From NCBI RefSeq assembly GCF_000722765.2, contig NZ_CP028415.1, positions 316,501 through 380,500 of the forward strand: a stretch of DNA of 64,000 nucleotides, written 5' to 3'. Below, one piece after another: positions 25,401-36,131 of the stretch. Source of the DNA: Streptococcus mitis. GTDB lineage: Bacteria; Bacillota; Bacilli; Lactobacillales; Streptococcaceae. The notes beneath the pieces were generated by a model. The model was not told the DNA's origin, did no database searches, and saw only the letters and a program-made list of their open reading frames with translations. A program made the position numbers and the translations under genes. The number at the start of each line of letters is the position of its first letter. Positions within the stretch are counted from its first letter, which is position 1.

Positions 25401-27737
25401 GGCAATAACAAGGTACAAGTTGGCTTTGCAGACGTACCAGCTGGAGCAACCATTACCGTTTATGACAATCCAAATTCTCAAACTCCGCTTGCAACCTTGA
25501 AGAGTGAAGTTGGAGGTGACCTAGCAAGTTCACCATTGGATTTGACAAATCACTCTGGTCTTCTTTACTATCGTACTCAGTTGCCAGGTAAGGAAATTAG
25601 TAATGTCCTTGCAGTTTCTGTTCCAAAAGATGATAGAAGAATCAAGTCAGTCAGTCTAGAAACAGGACCTAAGAAAACAAGTTATGCTGAAGGGGAAGAT
25701 TTGGACCTTAGAGGTGGTGTTCTTCGAGTTCAGTATGAAGGAGGAGCTAAGGACGAACTCATTCGCCTAACTCACGCAGGTGTATCAGTATCAGGCTTTG
25801 ATACGCATCATAAGGGAGAACAAAATCTTACTTTACAATATTTGGGACAACCGGTAAATGCTAATTTATCAGTGACTGTTACTAGCCAAGATGAAGCAAG
25901 TCCGAAAACAATTTTGGGAATTGAAGTAAGTCAGGAACCCAAAAAAGATTACCTAGTTGGGGATAGCTTAGACTTGTCTGAAGGACGCTTTGCAGTGGCT
26001 TATAGTAATGATACTATGGAAGAACATTCCTTTGCTGATGAGGGAGTTGAAATTACTGGTTATGATGCTCAAAAGACTGGTCGTCAAACCTTGACACTTC
26101 ATTACCAAGGGCATGAAGTTAACTTTGATGTTTTGGTATCTCCAAAAGCAGCACTAAACGATGAGTATCTCAAACAAAAATTAGCAGAAGTTGAAGCGGC
26201 TAAGAATAAGGTGGTCTATAACTTTGCTTCACCAGAAGTAAAAGAAGCCTTCTTGAAAGCAATTGAAGCGGCTGAACAAGTGTTGAAAGACCATGAAACT
26301 AGCACCCAAGATCAAGTCAATGACCGACTTAATAAATTGACAGAAGCTCATAAAGCTCTGAATGGTCAAGAGAAATTTACGGAAGAAAAGACAGAACTTG
26401 ATCGCTTAACAGGTGAGGCTCAAGAACTCTTGGCTACCAAACCAAACCATCCTTCAGGTTCTGCCCTAGCTCCGCTTCTTGAGAAAAACAAGGCCTTGGT
26501 TGAAAAAGTAGATTTGAGTCCAGAAGAGCTTGCAACAGCGAAACAGAGTCTGAAAGATCTGGTTGCTTTATTGAAAGAAGACAAGCCAGCAGTCTTTTCT
26601 GATAGTAAAACAGGTGTTGAAGTATACTTCTCAAATAAAGAGAAGACTGTCATCAAGGGCTTGAAAGTAGAGCGTGTTCAAGCAAGTGCTGAAGAGAAGA
26701 AATACTTTGCTGGAGAAGATGCTCATGTCTTTGAAATAGAAGGTCTAGATGAAAAAGGTCAAGACGTTGATCTCTCTTACGCTTCTATTGTGAAAATTCC
26801 AATTGAAAAAGATAAGAAAGTGAAGAAAGTCTTCTTCTTACCTGAAGGAAAAGAAGCAGTAGAATTGGCTTTTGAACAAACGGATAGTCATGTTATCTTT
26901 ACAGCACCACATTTTACTCATTATGCCTTTGTTTATGAATCTGCTGAAAAACCACAACCTGCTAAACCAGTAGAAAAAGTTATTTCAAGCAAGGAACCAG
27001 CTGAAGGTGTCAAGAATTTGGTTGTGGATACTCCGAAATTAGAAGTCGAAGAGACAAGTATCGCCTTCGAACACCAAGAACGTCTAAATCCAAATCTTAC
27101 AGTCGGTCAACGTCAACTTGTCCAAGCAGGGGTTGAGGGACAAATTCGCCGCTTGATTGAAGTAGATAGCCAAGGCAATCGTACGCTTCGCGCTACAGAA
27201 GTTTTGAAAGAAGCAAGCCCTGAAATCGTAGAAGTAGGTACTGGTCTCATTCCTGCCAATCCAGCACCACAAAACACAGATCTTCCAAAACCTACTAATC
27301 AACCGGATTCTGATCAACAAAAGGCTCCTAAATTGGAAGTTCAAGAGGAAAAGGTAGCCTTTGATCGTCAAGAGCATGAAAATGCTGATATGCTAGTTGG
27401 GGAACAACGAGTCATCATACAGGGACGAGATGGTCTGTTGAGACATGTCTTTGAAGTTGATGAAAACGGTCAGCGTCGTCTTCGTTCAACAGAAGTCATC
27501 CAAGAGGCGATTCCAGAAATTGTTGAAATTGGAACAAAAGTAAAAACTGAACCAGCAGTAGCGCCTACACAAGAAAAACCAGCCCAAAATACAGCAGTTA
27601 AATCAGAAGAAGCAAGCAAACAATTGCCAAATACAGGAACTGCTGATGCCAATGAAGCCCTAATAGCAGGATTGGCAAGCCTTGGTCTTGCTAGTTTAGC
27701 CTTGACATTGAAACAGAAAAAAGAAGATGAAGATTAA
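22464..27737 (+). CDS. endoD: Cell-wall-anchored endo-beta-N-acetylglucosaminidase D (GH85)
   Basis: A 1757-residue surface enzyme that releases N-glycans from glycoproteins by cutting the chitobiose core. In order it has: a YSIRK-G/S signal peptide (YSIRKLSVGACS, residues 12-23; cleavage after ALA near 38); a low-complexity Glu/Ala/Lys stretch to ~170; a GH85 catalytic domain with the substrate-assisted pair N335 and E337 in FINQET; galactose-binding-like beta domains; two Big-type domains (~1055-1230); a helical FIVAR-like segment (~1235-1380); two G5 domains near 1525-1690; and the sortase motif LPNTG at 1721 with hydrophobic segment and charged tail. It is longer than the pneumococcal protein as I recall it. 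SD AGGAGG precedes the start. Confidence 0.92.
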   Translation: MKNPFFEKRCRYSIRKLSVGACSLMIGAVLFAGPALAEETAVPENSGANTELVSGESEHSTNEADKQHEGEHARENKLEKAEGVTTASETASPASNEVATTETAEAVSVAKPEEKPSEVAAETPSAEAKPKSDKETEAKPEATSQGNESKPAAEANKTEKEVQPDVPKNTEKTLKPKEIKFNSWEELLKWEPGAREDDAINRGSVALASRRTGHLVNEKASKEAKVQALSNTNSKAKDHASVGGEEFKAYAFDYWQYLDSMVFWEGLVPTPDVIDAGHRNGVPVYGTLFFNWSNSIADQEKFAEALKQDPDGSFPIARKLVDMAKYYGYDGYFINQETTGDLVEPLGEKMRQFMLYTKEYAAKVNHPIKYSWYDAMTYNYGRYHQDGLGEYNYQFMQPEGDKVPADNFFANFNWDKAKNDYTITTANWIGRNPYDVFAGLELQQGGSYKTKVKWNDILDENGKLRLSLGLFAPDTITSLGKTGEDYHKNEDIFFTGYQGDPTGQKPGDKDWYGIANLVADRTPAVGHTFTTSFNTGHGRKWFVDGKVSKDSEWNYRSVSGVLPTWRWWQKSTGDKLKASYDFEDAYNGGTSLKFAGDLSGATKQDVNLYSTRLKVTDTTKLHVAHKGGKGTKVYVEFATKKDYTYGDEAARKELTVSDNWTTDDFDLSALAGKTIYGIKLYFENDKDLKGYQFNLGQLTISNNQDAPQAPTTVAVAKQVLKNAQEAEAVVQFKGNKDADFYEVYEKDGDSWKLLTGSSSTTIYLPKVSRSASAQGTTQELKVVAVGKNGVRSEAATTTFDWGMTVKDTSLPKPLAENIVPGATVIDSTFPKTEGGEGIEGMLNGTITSLSDKWSSGQLSGSVDIRLTQPRTVVRWVMDHAGAGGESVNDGLMNTKDFDLYYKDADGQWKLAKEVRGNKAHVTDITLDKPITAQDWRLNVVTSDNGTPWKAIRIYNWKMYEKLDTESVNIPMAKAAARTLGNNKVQVGFADVPAGATITVYDNPNSQTPLATLKSEVGGDLASSPLDLTNHSGLLYYRTQLPGKEISNVLAVSVPKDDRRIKSVSLETGPKKTSYAEGEDLDLRGGVLRVQYEGGAKDELIRLTHAGVSVSGFDTHHKGEQNLTLQYLGQPVNANLSVTVTSQDEASPKTILGIEVSQEPKKDYLVGDSLDLSEGRFAVAYSNDTMEEHSFADEGVEITGYDAQKTGRQTLTLHYQGHEVNFDVLVSPKAALNDEYLKQKLAEVEAAKNKVVYNFASPEVKEAFLKAIEAAEQVLKDHETSTQDQVNDRLNKLTEAHKALNGQEKFTEEKTELDRLTGEAQELLATKPNHPSGSALAPLLEKNKALVEKVDLSPEELATAKQSLKDLVALLKEDKPAVFSDSKTGVEVYFSNKEKTVIKGLKVERVQASAEEKKYFAGEDAHVFEIEGLDEKGQDVDLSYASIVKIPIEKDKKVKKVFFLPEGKEAVELAFEQTDSHVIFTAPHFTHYAFVYESAEKPQPAKPVEKVISSKEPAEGVKNLVVDTPKLEVEETSIAFEHQERLNPNLTVGQRQLVQAGVEGQIRRLIEVDSQGNRTLRATEVLKEASPEIVEVGTGLIPANPAPQNTDLPKPTNQPDSDQQKAPKLEVQEEKVAFDRQEHENADMLVGEQRVIIQGRDGLLRHVFEVDENGQRRLRSTEVIQEAIPEIVEIGTKVKTEPAVAPTQEKPAQNTAVKSEEASKQLPNTGTADANEALIAGLASLGLASLALTLKQKKEDED

Positions 27738-27781
27738 ATATCGAAAAATCTTGTGAAATCTTTCCTTATATTTCCAAAGTG

Positions 27782-27790
27782 TGATATAAT
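27782..27790 (+). promoter_or_regulatory. pgk extended -10
   Basis: TGATATAAT is a strong TG-extended -10, 37 bases before the pgk ATG, without a recognisable -35. No convincing terminator for endoD was seen in the 45 bases before it. Confidence 0.7.
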
Positions 27791-27826
27791 AGTTTCGAAT
27801 AAAATAAATAAAGGGGTTTTTGTAAC

Positions 27827-29026
27827 ATGGCAAAACTTACTGTTAAAGACGTTGACTTGAAAGGTAAAAAAGTCCTCGTTCGTGTTGACTTCAACGTACC
27901 ATTGAAAGATGGCGTAATCACTAACGACAACCGTATCACAGCAGCTCTTCCAACTATTAAGTACATCATCGAACAAGGTGGACGTGCTATCCTCTTCTCT
28001 CACCTTGGTCGTGTAAAAGAAGAAGCAGACAAAGCTGGTAAATCACTTGCTCCTGTAGCTGCTGACTTGGCAGCTAAATTGGGTCAAGATGTTGCTTTCC
28101 TTCCAGGTGTCACTCGTGGTGCTGAATTGGAAGCAGCTATCAACGCTCTTGAAGATGGGCAAGTTCTCTTGGTTGAAAACACTCGTTACGAAGATGTTGA
28201 CGGCAAGAAAGAATCTAAAAACGATCCTGAACTTGGTAAATACTGGGCATCACTTGGAGATGGTATCTTCGTAAACGATGCATTCGGTACAGCTCACCGT
28301 GCACACGCATCTAACGTTGGTATCTCAGCAAACGTTGAAAAAGCAGTTGCTGGTTTCCTTCTTGAAAACGAAATTGCCTACATCCAAGAAGCAGTTGAAA
28401 CTCCAGAACGTCCATTCGTGGCTATCCTTGGTGGTTCAAAAGTTTCAGATAAGATCGGTGTTATCGAAAACTTGCTTGAAAAAGCTGATAAAGTTCTTAT
28501 CGGTGGTGGTATGACTTACACATTCTACAAAGCACAAGGTATCGAAATCGGTAACTCACTTGTAGAAGAAGACAAATTGGATGTTGCCAAAGCTCTTCTT
28601 GAAAAAGCAAACGGTAAATTGATCTTGCCAGTTGACTCAAAAGAAGCTAACGCATTTGCTGGCTACACTGAAGTGCGTGACACTGAAGGTGAAGCAGTTT
28701 CTGAAGGCTTCCTTGGTCTTGACATCGGTCCAAAATCTATCGCTAAATTTGATGAAGCTTTGACTGGTGCCAAAACAGTTGTATGGAACGGACCTATGGG
28801 TGTATTTGAAAACCCAGACTTCCAAGCTGGTACAATTGGTGTGATGGACGCTATCGTGAAACAACCAGGAGTTAAATCAATCATCGGTGGTGGTGACTCA
28901 GCTGCCGCAGCGATTAACCTTGGCCGTGCAGACAAGTTCTCATGGATTAGTACGGGCGGAGGCGCTTCAATGGAACTTCTTGAAGGTAAAGTTCTTCCAG
29001 GACTTGCAGCCTTGACAGAAAAATAA
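27827..29026 (+). CDS. pgk: Phosphoglycerate kinase
   Basis: A 399-residue glycolytic enzyme producing ATP and 3-phosphoglycerate from 1,3-bisphosphoglycerate. Signatures: [39 protein letters not shown], and the nucleotide-side GGGDSAAA. Codon use is strongly biased to highly expressed codons, unlike endoD before it. Monocistronic between an extended -10 promoter and a good terminator. Confidence 0.97.
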   Translation: MAKLTVKDVDLKGKKVLVRVDFNVPLKDGVITNDNRITAALPTIKYIIEQGGRAILFSHLGRVKEEADKAGKSLAPVAADLAAKLGQDVAFLPGVTRGAELEAAINALEDGQVLLVENTRYEDVDGKKESKNDPELGKYWASLGDGIFVNDAFGTAHRAHASNVGISANVEKAVAGFLLENEIAYIQEAVETPERPFVAILGGSKVSDKIGVIENLLEKADKVLIGGGMTYTFYKAQGIEIGNSLVEEDKLDVAKALLEKANGKLILPVDSKEANAFAGYTEVRDTEGEAVSEGFLGLDIGPKSIAKFDEALTGAKTVVWNGPMGVFENPDFQAGTIGVMDAIVKQPGVKSIIGGGDSAAAAINLGRADKFSWISTGGGASMELLEGKVLPGLAALTEK

Positions 29027-29046
29027 GATTTTATAAATGAATCAAA

Positions 29047-29078
29047 GAAGAGAGGAATGAAAGTTCCTCTTTTCTTTT
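29047..29078 (+). terminator. pgk terminator
   Basis: GAAGAGAGGAA pairs with TTCCTCTTTTC (one G-U), then CTTTTG. Confidence 0.8.
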
Positions 29079-29161
29079 GCTTAAAATAAAAACGCTTCCT
29101 CTCAACTATTACTCATAAAAATCACCGATTTATGATAAAATGGAAATAGAAAGTTGAGATT

Positions 29162-29689
29162 ATGAGTTATTTTAAAAAATATAAATTCGATAAATCCCAG
29201 TTCAAACTTGGTATGCGAACCTTTAAAACAGGTATTGCTGTTTTTCTAGTTCTCTTGATTTTTGGCTTTTTTGGCTGGAAAGGTCTTCAAATTGGTGCTT
29301 TGACAGCCGTTTTTAGCCTGAGGGAGAGTTTTGATAAGAGTGTCCATTTTGGGACTTCGCGTATTCTAGGAAATAGTATCGGTGGCCTCTATGCTCTGGT
29401 CTTCTTCTTATTAAATACCTTTTTCCACGAAGCCTTTTGGGTGACCTTGGTAGTTGTTCCAATCTGCACCATGTTAACCATTATGACAAATGTAGCCATG
29501 AATAACAAAGCAGGGGTTATTGGTGGTGTAGCGGCTATGTTAATCATTACCCTATCGATTCCGAGTGGCGAAACAATTTTGTACGTATTTGCGCGTGTAT
29601 CAGAAACTTTTATGGGAGTTTTTGTCGCAATTCTCGTAAATTACGATATTGATCGTATTCGGCTCTTTTTAGAGAAAAAAGAAAAATAA
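29162..29689 (+). CDS. FUSC/aromatic acid exporter-type membrane protein
   Basis: A 175-residue protein made almost wholly of membrane helices (about five, from residue 18 to 165). It carries the LQIGALTAVFSLRESFDKS region typical of the ArAE_1 (N-terminal aromatic acid exporter) family. It lacks the cytoplasmic C-terminal domain of full-length relatives, as do other streptococcal members. The substrate is unknown. A TG-extended -10 (TGATAAAAT, 29133-29141) lies upstream. The GlnR box of the next operon begins right at its stop codon. Confidence 0.7.
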   Translation: MSYFKKYKFDKSQFKLGMRTFKTGIAVFLVLLIFGFFGWKGLQIGALTAVFSLRESFDKSVHFGTSRILGNSIGGLYALVFFLLNTFFHEAFWVTLVVVPICTMLTIMTNVAMNNKAGVIGGVAAMLIITLSIPSGETILYVFARVSETFMGVFVAILVNYDIDRIRLFLEKKEK

Positions 29690-29742
29690 TGTTACATTTT
29701 ATAACATTATCAATTGACGTTTGTCTTTTTTTAGACTATAAT
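29690..29742 (+). promoter_or_regulatory. GlnR box and glnR-glnA promoter
   Basis: TGTTACATTTTATAACA (29690-29706) is a perfect match to the GlnR operator TGTNA-N7-TNACA. It is followed by TTGACG (29714-29719), 17 bases, TATAAT (29737-29742). The operator sits just upstream of the -35, as expected for autoregulation by GlnR with glutamine synthetase as co-effector. Confidence 0.88.
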
Positions 29743-29765
29743 AGACAGAAAGAAGGAAATTGTAA

Positions 29766-30122
29766 ATGAAGGAAAAAGAATTTCGCCGAAATATGGCTGT
29801 TTTTCCTATCGGCAGTGTTATGAAGTTGACCGATCTATCGGCGCGTCAGATTCGTTATTATGAAGATCAAGAGTTGATTAAGCCTGATCGAAACGAAGGG
29901 AACCGTCGCATGTATTCCTTGAATGACATGGATCGTCTGCTTGAAATCAAAGATTATATCTCTGAAGGTTATAATATCGCTGCCATTAAGAAAAAATATG
30001 CTGAACGTGAAGCGAAATCCAAGAAAGCGGTGAGTCAGACTGAGGTGCGTCGTGCACTTCACAATGAACTCCTCCAACAGGGTCGCTTTGCTTCAGTACG
30101 GTCACCTTTTGGTCGCGGTTAG
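29766..30122 (+). CDS. glnR: Nitrogen repressor GlnR (MerR family)
   Basis: A 118-residue MerR-type regulator. The winged helix spans residues about 16-75 (LTDLSARQIRYYEDQELIKP, quoted to the limit), and the C-terminal tail is the glutamine-synthetase-responsive segment. In streptococci GlnR represses glnRA and other nitrogen genes. SD AGAAGGAAA. glnA follows 36 bases later in the same operon. Confidence 0.93.
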   Translation: MKEKEFRRNMAVFPIGSVMKLTDLSARQIRYYEDQELIKPDRNEGNRRMYSLNDMDRLLEIKDYISEGYNIAAIKKKYAEREAKSKKAVSQTEVRRALHNELLQQGRFASVRSPFGRG

Positions 30123-30158
30123 GCAACCGCAAGTAGTCATACATTAAGGAGAAAACTC

Positions 30159-31505
30159 ATGCCAATCACAGCTGCAGATATTCGTCGTGAAGTCAAGGAA
30201 AAAAATGTTACCTTTATTCGTCTCATGTTCTCAGATATTTTGGGAACCATGAAAAACGTCGAAATTCCTGCTACAGATGAACAGTTAGATAAAGTCTTGT
30301 CAAATAAGGCTATGTTTGATGGATCTTCTATTGAAGGTTTTGTACGTATCAATGAGTCGGATATGTACTTGTACCCTGACTTGGATACATGGACAGTCTT
30401 CCCGTGGGGAGATGAAAATGGAAGTGTTGCAGGTTTGATCTGTGATGTCTATACAACAGAAGGCGAACCATTTGCAGGAGACCCTCGTGGCAATTTGAAG
30501 CGTGCTCTTCATCACATGGAGGAAGTAGGATTCAAGTCCTTCAACCTTGGTCCAGAGCCAGAATTCTTCCTATTTAAGCTCGATGAAAATGGAGACCCAA
30601 CACTTGAAGTAAATGACAAGGGTGGCTACTTTGATTTGGCACCTACAGACCTTGCGGACAACACACGTCGTGAGATTGTGAATGTCTTGACCAAAATGGG
30701 ATTTGAAGTAGAAGCAAGTCACCATGAGGTTGCGGTTGGACAGCATGAAATTGACTTCAAGTACGATGAAGTTCTCCGTGCTTGTGATAAGATTCAAATC
30801 TTTAAACTTGTTGTTAAAACCATTGCTCGCAAACATGGCCTTTACGCAACCTTTATGGCTAAACCAAAATTTGGTATTGCTGGCTCAGGTATGCACTGTA
30901 ATATGTCCTTGTTTGATGAAGAAGGAAACAATGCCTTCTTTGATCCAAATGATCCAAAAGGAATGCAGTTGTCAGAAACGGCCTACCATTTCCTTGGTGG
31001 TTTGATTAAGCATGCCTACAACTATACTGCTATCATGAACCCAACAGTTAACTCATACAAACGTTTGGTTCCAGGTTATGAAGCGCCTGTTTACATTGCT
31101 TGGGCTGGTCGTAACCGTTCGCCACTTGTGCGCGTGCCTGCTTCACGTGGTATGGGAACTCGTCTTGAGTTGCGTTCAGTGGATCCAATGGCAAACCCAT
31201 ATATCGCTATGGCTGTTCTTTTGGAAGTTGGTTTACATGGTATTGAAAACAAAATCGAAGCACCAGCTCCTATCGAAGAAAATATCTACATCATGACAGC
31301 AGAAGAGCGTAAGGAAGCTGGTATTACAGACCTTCCATCAACCCTTCACAACGCTTTGAAAGCTTTGACAGAAGATGAAGTTGTCATAGCGGCTCTCGGA
31401 GAACATATCTATACTAGTTTCCTTGAAGCTAAACGAATCGAATGGGCAAGTTATGCAACCTTCGTTTCACAATGGGAAATTGATAATTATTTAGACCTTT
31501 ACTAA
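30159..31505 (+). CDS. glnA: Glutamine synthetase type I
   Basis: A 448-residue GSI-alpha enzyme. The beta-grasp start ([19 protein letters not shown]), metal ligands in GPEPEFFLF and VGQHEID, the ATP motif [12 protein letters not shown] and the [20 protein letters not shown] stretch (quoted in pieces) are present. It makes glutamine from glutamate and ammonia and signals nitrogen state to GlnR. SD AAGGAG. Confidence 0.96.
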   Translation: MPITAADIRREVKEKNVTFIRLMFSDILGTMKNVEIPATDEQLDKVLSNKAMFDGSSIEGFVRINESDMYLYPDLDTWTVFPWGDENGSVAGLICDVYTTEGEPFAGDPRGNLKRALHHMEEVGFKSFNLGPEPEFFLFKLDENGDPTLEVNDKGGYFDLAPTDLADNTRREIVNVLTKMGFEVEASHHEVAVGQHEIDFKYDEVLRACDKIQIFKLVVKTIARKHGLYATFMAKPKFGIAGSGMHCNMSLFDEEGNNAFFDPNDPKGMQLSETAYHFLGGLIKHAYNYTAIMNPTVNSYKRLVPGYEAPVYIAWAGRNRSPLVRVPASRGMGTRLELRSVDPMANPYIAMAVLLEVGLHGIENKIEAPAPIEENIYIMTAEERKEAGITDLPSTLHNALKALTEDEVVIAALGEHIYTSFLEAKRIEWASYATFVSQWEIDNYLDLY

Positions 31506-31520
31506 TACTAATGTAGAAGA

Positions 31521-31547
31521 AAGATTGCCTGAGGGCGGTCTTTTTTT
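31521..31547 (+). terminator. Terminator of glnRA
   Basis: AAGATTGCC pairs with GGCGGTCTT (two G-U) around TGAG, then a run of T. Confidence 0.85.
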
Positions 31548-31567
31548 CTAGGTCTTCAGACTGATTT

Positions 31568-31677
31568 TTAGCACTCTTGATAAAAGAGTGCTAATTTTTT
31601 GAGTTTTTGTCTTGACATTCTCTTTTAAGGGTGTATAATAGAATCATAAGTTAGCACTTGAGTGTATCGAGTGCTAA
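31568..31677 (+). promoter_or_regulatory. Two CIRCE operators flanking the hrcA promoter
   Basis: CIRCE 1 (31568-31594) is the perfect TTAGCACTC-N9-GAGTGCTAA. CIRCE 2 (31651-31677) is TTAGCACTT-N9-GAGTGCTAA with one change. Between them are TTGACA (31612-31617), a 16-base spacer and TATAAT (31634-31639). HrcA binds these sites and represses the dnaK operon until heat shock. Confidence 0.93.
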
Positions 31678-31703
31678 TCGATCAGACGGAGAGGAGTGAT
31701 GAG

Positions 31704-32738
31704 ATGGTTACAGAGCGTCAGCAGGATATTTTAAATCTGATTATTGACATCTTTACCAAAACGCACGAACCTGTCGGATCCAAAGCCTTGCAAGAGTCTA
31801 TTAACTCTAGCAGTGCTACCATTCGTAATGATATGGCAGCTCTAGAAAAGCAAGGTTTGCTTGAAAAGGCTCATACTTCAAGTGGTCGGATGCCAAGTGT
31901 TGCTGGTTTTCAGTACTATGTAAAACACTCGCTGGATTTTGACCGACTGGCTGAAAATGAGGTTTATGAGATTGTTAAAGCCTTTGATCAGGAATTCTTC
32001 AAATTGGAGGATATTCTGCAAGAGGCTGCTAATCTGCTAACAGACTTGAGTGGCTGTACGGTAGTAGCACTGGATGTTGAGCCGAGCAGGCAACGTTTGA
32101 CAGCCTTTGATATCGTTGTTTTGGGGCAACATACAGCCTTGGCAGTATTCACCCTAGACGAGTCTCGAACGGTTACCAGTCAGTTTCTGATTCCAAGGAA
32201 CTTTTTGCAGGAGGATTTGCTGAAACTGAAGAGTATCATTCAGGAACGTTTTCTCGGCCACACCGTTCTAGATATTCACTACAAGATTCGGACGGAGATT
32301 CCGCAGATTATCCAGCGTTACTTTACAACAACGGACAATGTCATCGATCTCTTTGAACATATCTTTAAGGAAATGTTCAACGAAAACATTGTGGTGGCGG
32401 GCAAGGTTAATCTCTTGAATTTTGCCAATCTAGCAGCTTATCAGTTCTTTGACCAACCGCAAAAGGTGGCCTTGGAAATTCGTGAGGGGCTGCATGAGGA
32501 TCAGATGCAAAATGTCCGTGTTGCAGACAGTCAAGAGTCCTGTCTTGCTGATCTAGCGGTGATTAGTAGCAAGTTCCTCATTCCTTATCGGGGAGTTGGA
32601 ATTCTAGCCATTATCGGTCCAGTCAATCTGGATTACCAACAGCTAATTAACCAAGTCAATGTGGTCAATCGTGTTTTGACCATGAAGTTGACAGATTTTT
32701 ACCGCTACCTCAGCAGTAATCATTACGAAGTACATTAA
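31704..32738 (+). CDS. hrcA: Heat-inducible transcription repressor HrcA
   Basis: A 344-residue HrcA. The N-terminal winged helix includes [40 protein letters not shown] (quoted in pieces) and HTSSGRMPS. An inserted dimerisation domain and a GAF-like core follow. SD GGAGAGGAG precedes the ATG at 31704. A longer in-frame start at 31662 lies inside CIRCE 2 and is unlikely. It is the first gene of the heat-shock operon. Confidence 0.95.
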   Translation: MVTERQQDILNLIIDIFTKTHEPVGSKALQESINSSSATIRNDMAALEKQGLLEKAHTSSGRMPSVAGFQYYVKHSLDFDRLAENEVYEIVKAFDQEFFKLEDILQEAANLLTDLSGCTVVALDVEPSRQRLTAFDIVVLGQHTALAVFTLDESRTVTSQFLIPRNFLQEDLLKLKSIIQERFLGHTVLDIHYKIRTEIPQIIQRYFTTTDNVIDLFEHIFKEMFNENIVVAGKVNLLNFANLAAYQFFDQPQKVALEIREGLHEDQMQNVRVADSQESCLADLAVISSKFLIPYRGVGILAIIGPVNLDYQQLINQVNVVNRVLTMKLTDFYRYLSSNHYEVH

Positions 32739-32764
32739 GATTGAAATCATTAAAGGAGGCGAAA

Positions 32765-33289
32765 ATGGCCCAAGATATAAAAAATGAAGAAGTAGAAGAA
32801 GTCCAAGAAGAGGAAGTGGTGGAAACGGTAGAAGAAACAACTCCTGAGAAGTCTGAATTGGACTTGGCAAATGAACGTGCAGAGGAGTTCGAAAATAAAT
32901 ACCTTCGCGCTCATGCAGAAATGCAAAATATCCAACGCCGTGCCAATGAAGAGCGTCAAAACTTGCAACGTTACCGTAGCCAGGACTTGGCAAAAGCAAT
33001 TCTCCCTTCTTTGGATAACCTTGAGCGTGCACTCGCGGTTGAAGGTTTGACAGACGATGTCAAAAAAGGATTGGAAATGGTGCAAGAAAGCTTGATTCAC
33101 GCTTTGAAAGAAGAAGGAATCGAAGAAATCACAGCTGACGGTGAATTTGACCATAACTACCATATGGCCATCCAAACTCTCCCAGCAGACGATGAACACC
33201 CAGCAGATACCATCGCCCAAGTTTTCCAAAAAGGCTACAAACTCCATGACCGCATCCTACGCCCAGCAATGGTAGTTGTCTACAACTAG
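32765..33289 (+). CDS. grpE: Nucleotide exchange factor GrpE
   Basis: A 174-residue GrpE with an acidic N-terminus, a long coiled-coil helix (about 40-95) and the C-terminal beta domain with [13 protein letters not shown]. It drives ADP release from DnaK. The ATG at 32765 has SD AAAGGAGG. An upstream ATG at 32741 has none. Confidence 0.95.
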   Translation: MAQDIKNEEVEEVQEEEVVETVEETTPEKSELDLANERAEEFENKYLRAHAEMQNIQRRANEERQNLQRYRSQDLAKAILPSLDNLERALAVEGLTDDVKKGLEMVQESLIHALKEEGIEEITADGEFDHNYHMAIQTLPADDEHPADTIAQVFQKGYKLHDRILRPAMVVVYN

Positions 33290-33393
33290 GCGATTCTGAC
33301 GGTAACTAAAGCAACTCGTCAGAAAACGGCAATCGCTATGGCGTTTGCCTAGCCTCCTTACTAACTCGTCGTCGAAATAAAATCGATTTCGAC
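33286..33393 (+). repeat. Inverted repeats 3' of grpE
   Basis: CTAGGC (33286-33291, overlapping the grpE stop) can pair with GCCTAG (33347-33352). Inside, GCGATT/AATCGC and CTGACG/CGTCAG pair, and a separate perfect 8-bp stem GTCGAAAT/ATTTCGAC lies at 33371-33393. No T run follows, so these look like processing or repeat-derived structures rather than terminators. Confidence 0.5.
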
Positions 33394-33505
33394 TTCTCGT
33401 GTCGCAATTTACATAATAGAAAACTTGTCCGAAACGACAATAAACTATGAAGAAAGATAAAAAAGTAGTTCAGCTTTGCAATAGTGAGCGAAGCGAACCA
33501 AAGAC

Positions 33506-33619
33506 GATACTCTTCGCCGTGGCGCTATCTGCGCAAACTTTGAGACCTTAGGCTCAAAGTTTAGTCAAAGAGATTGACGAAGTCAAGCTCTGACGGCGTC
33601 GCCACTTAAGAAGAGTATC
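33506..33619 (+). repeat. MITE-like element between grpE and dnaK
   Basis: A 114-bp unit bounded by GATACTCTT and its inverse AAGAGTATC, with inner GTGGCG/CGCCAC continuing the terminal inverted repeat. It contains a near-perfect central hairpin AAACTTTGAG (33535-33544)...CTCAAAGTTT (33553-33562) and a BOX-B-like GATTGACGAAGTCAAGC. No coding capacity. It looks like a non-autonomous repeat related to BOX. Confidence 0.6.
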
Positions 33620-33644
33620 AAAAAGAAAAAGAAGATAAATTTAA

Positions 33645-35480
<1,836 letters not shown>

Positions 35481-35481
35481 G

Positions 35482-35928
35482 ATGGCTTTAGATTTTACAA
35501 AAAATTCGTGTTCAGAACTATATAATGATTTATGTACAGAAGCTAAAAAAGATCTAGAAGATACTCGTGCACAAATAAAAAGATATTTTTGTGGAGAAGA
35601 TAAAAAAGAGGAGCTATCTCTTTATAAAGAAAAAATTTTTACTGGTAAATTACGTTCGGAGCAAATTGACTCTTCAATACTAGGTTTTGCCTCAACTATA
35701 TTTATTCCTACTGTAGTATCTACTTTAATAGCAATAGTGACATTGATTGTCCAAGCTGTCAATGGTAATGTAAATTTAGAGACTATCCCTGTGTATATTG
35801 CTTCGATAATTACTATCCTTTTTACAACTAGAATTGCATGGATTCGTCGTAGTAATTCTAAGTCTGAGAAAGAATGGATTTCGACGAGGAGAGTTTTATA
35901 TTTTTTAGAGCACTATGAAATAAAATAA
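35482..35928 (+). CDS. Small membrane protein of unknown function inserted between dnaK and dnaJ
   Basis: A 148-residue protein I cannot assign. The N-terminal ~65 residues are polar and helical (ELYNDLCTEAKKDLEDTRAQ). Two membrane segments follow at about 75-97 and 104-125, then a short positively charged tail. The ATG comes one base after the dnaK stop with GGAG 7 bases upstream, so it is translationally linked to dnaK. Its codons are far more AT-rich (ATA, TTA, AAA, TGT frequent) than the strongly biased dnaK and dnaJ, which suggests separate origin. From memory, pneumococci carry an unnamed gene at the same position, so it may be an old acquisition. A terminator follows it. Confidence 0.75.
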   Translation: MALDFTKNSCSELYNDLCTEAKKDLEDTRAQIKRYFCGEDKKEELSLYKEKIFTGKLRSEQIDSSILGFASTIFIPTVVSTLIAIVTLIVQAVNGNVNLETIPVYIASIITILFTTRIAWIRRSNSKSEKEWISTRRVLYFLEHYEIK

Positions 35929-35933
35929 GAAAT

Positions 35934-35962
35934 CCAGAGGTTGCAACCCAGCCTCTGTTTTT
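35934..35962 (+). terminator. Terminator between the dnaK-linked gene and dnaJ
   Basis: CAGAGG (35935-35940) pairs with CCTCTG (35952-35957), then TTTTT. It should separate most dnaK transcripts from dnaJ. Confidence 0.7.
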
Positions 35963-36056
35963 CGATAAAAAGGGACTAAACCTGATTTATTTGGGTTTTG
36001 TCTCATCAATATAACAGAAAGGAATTGAACCCGACCTAAATTCTCGGAAAAAAGAT

Positions 36057-36092
36057 AAATCTGTCTAGGAGCATCGCTCCAGCGTCAGATTT
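36057..36092 (+). promoter_or_regulatory. Nested hairpin in the dnaJ leader
   Basis: AAATCTG (36057-36063) pairs with CAGATTT (36086-36092) and inside it GGAGC pairs with GCTCC around ATC. Outer A- and T-rich flanks extend the stem imperfectly. It ends 40 bases before the dnaJ ATG, which itself lacks a clear SD. No recognisable promoter was seen, so it may act on read-through RNA. Confidence 0.5.
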
Positions 36093-36131
36093 CCTATTTT
36101 TCAGTCGAATTTTACGGTCTTGGTATCTTGT

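Noticed and set aside
33506..33619. Canonical BOX or RUP element between grpE and dnaK
   Set aside because: Only short pieces match BOX, and I could not match RUP from memory. Described as a separate MITE-like repeat.
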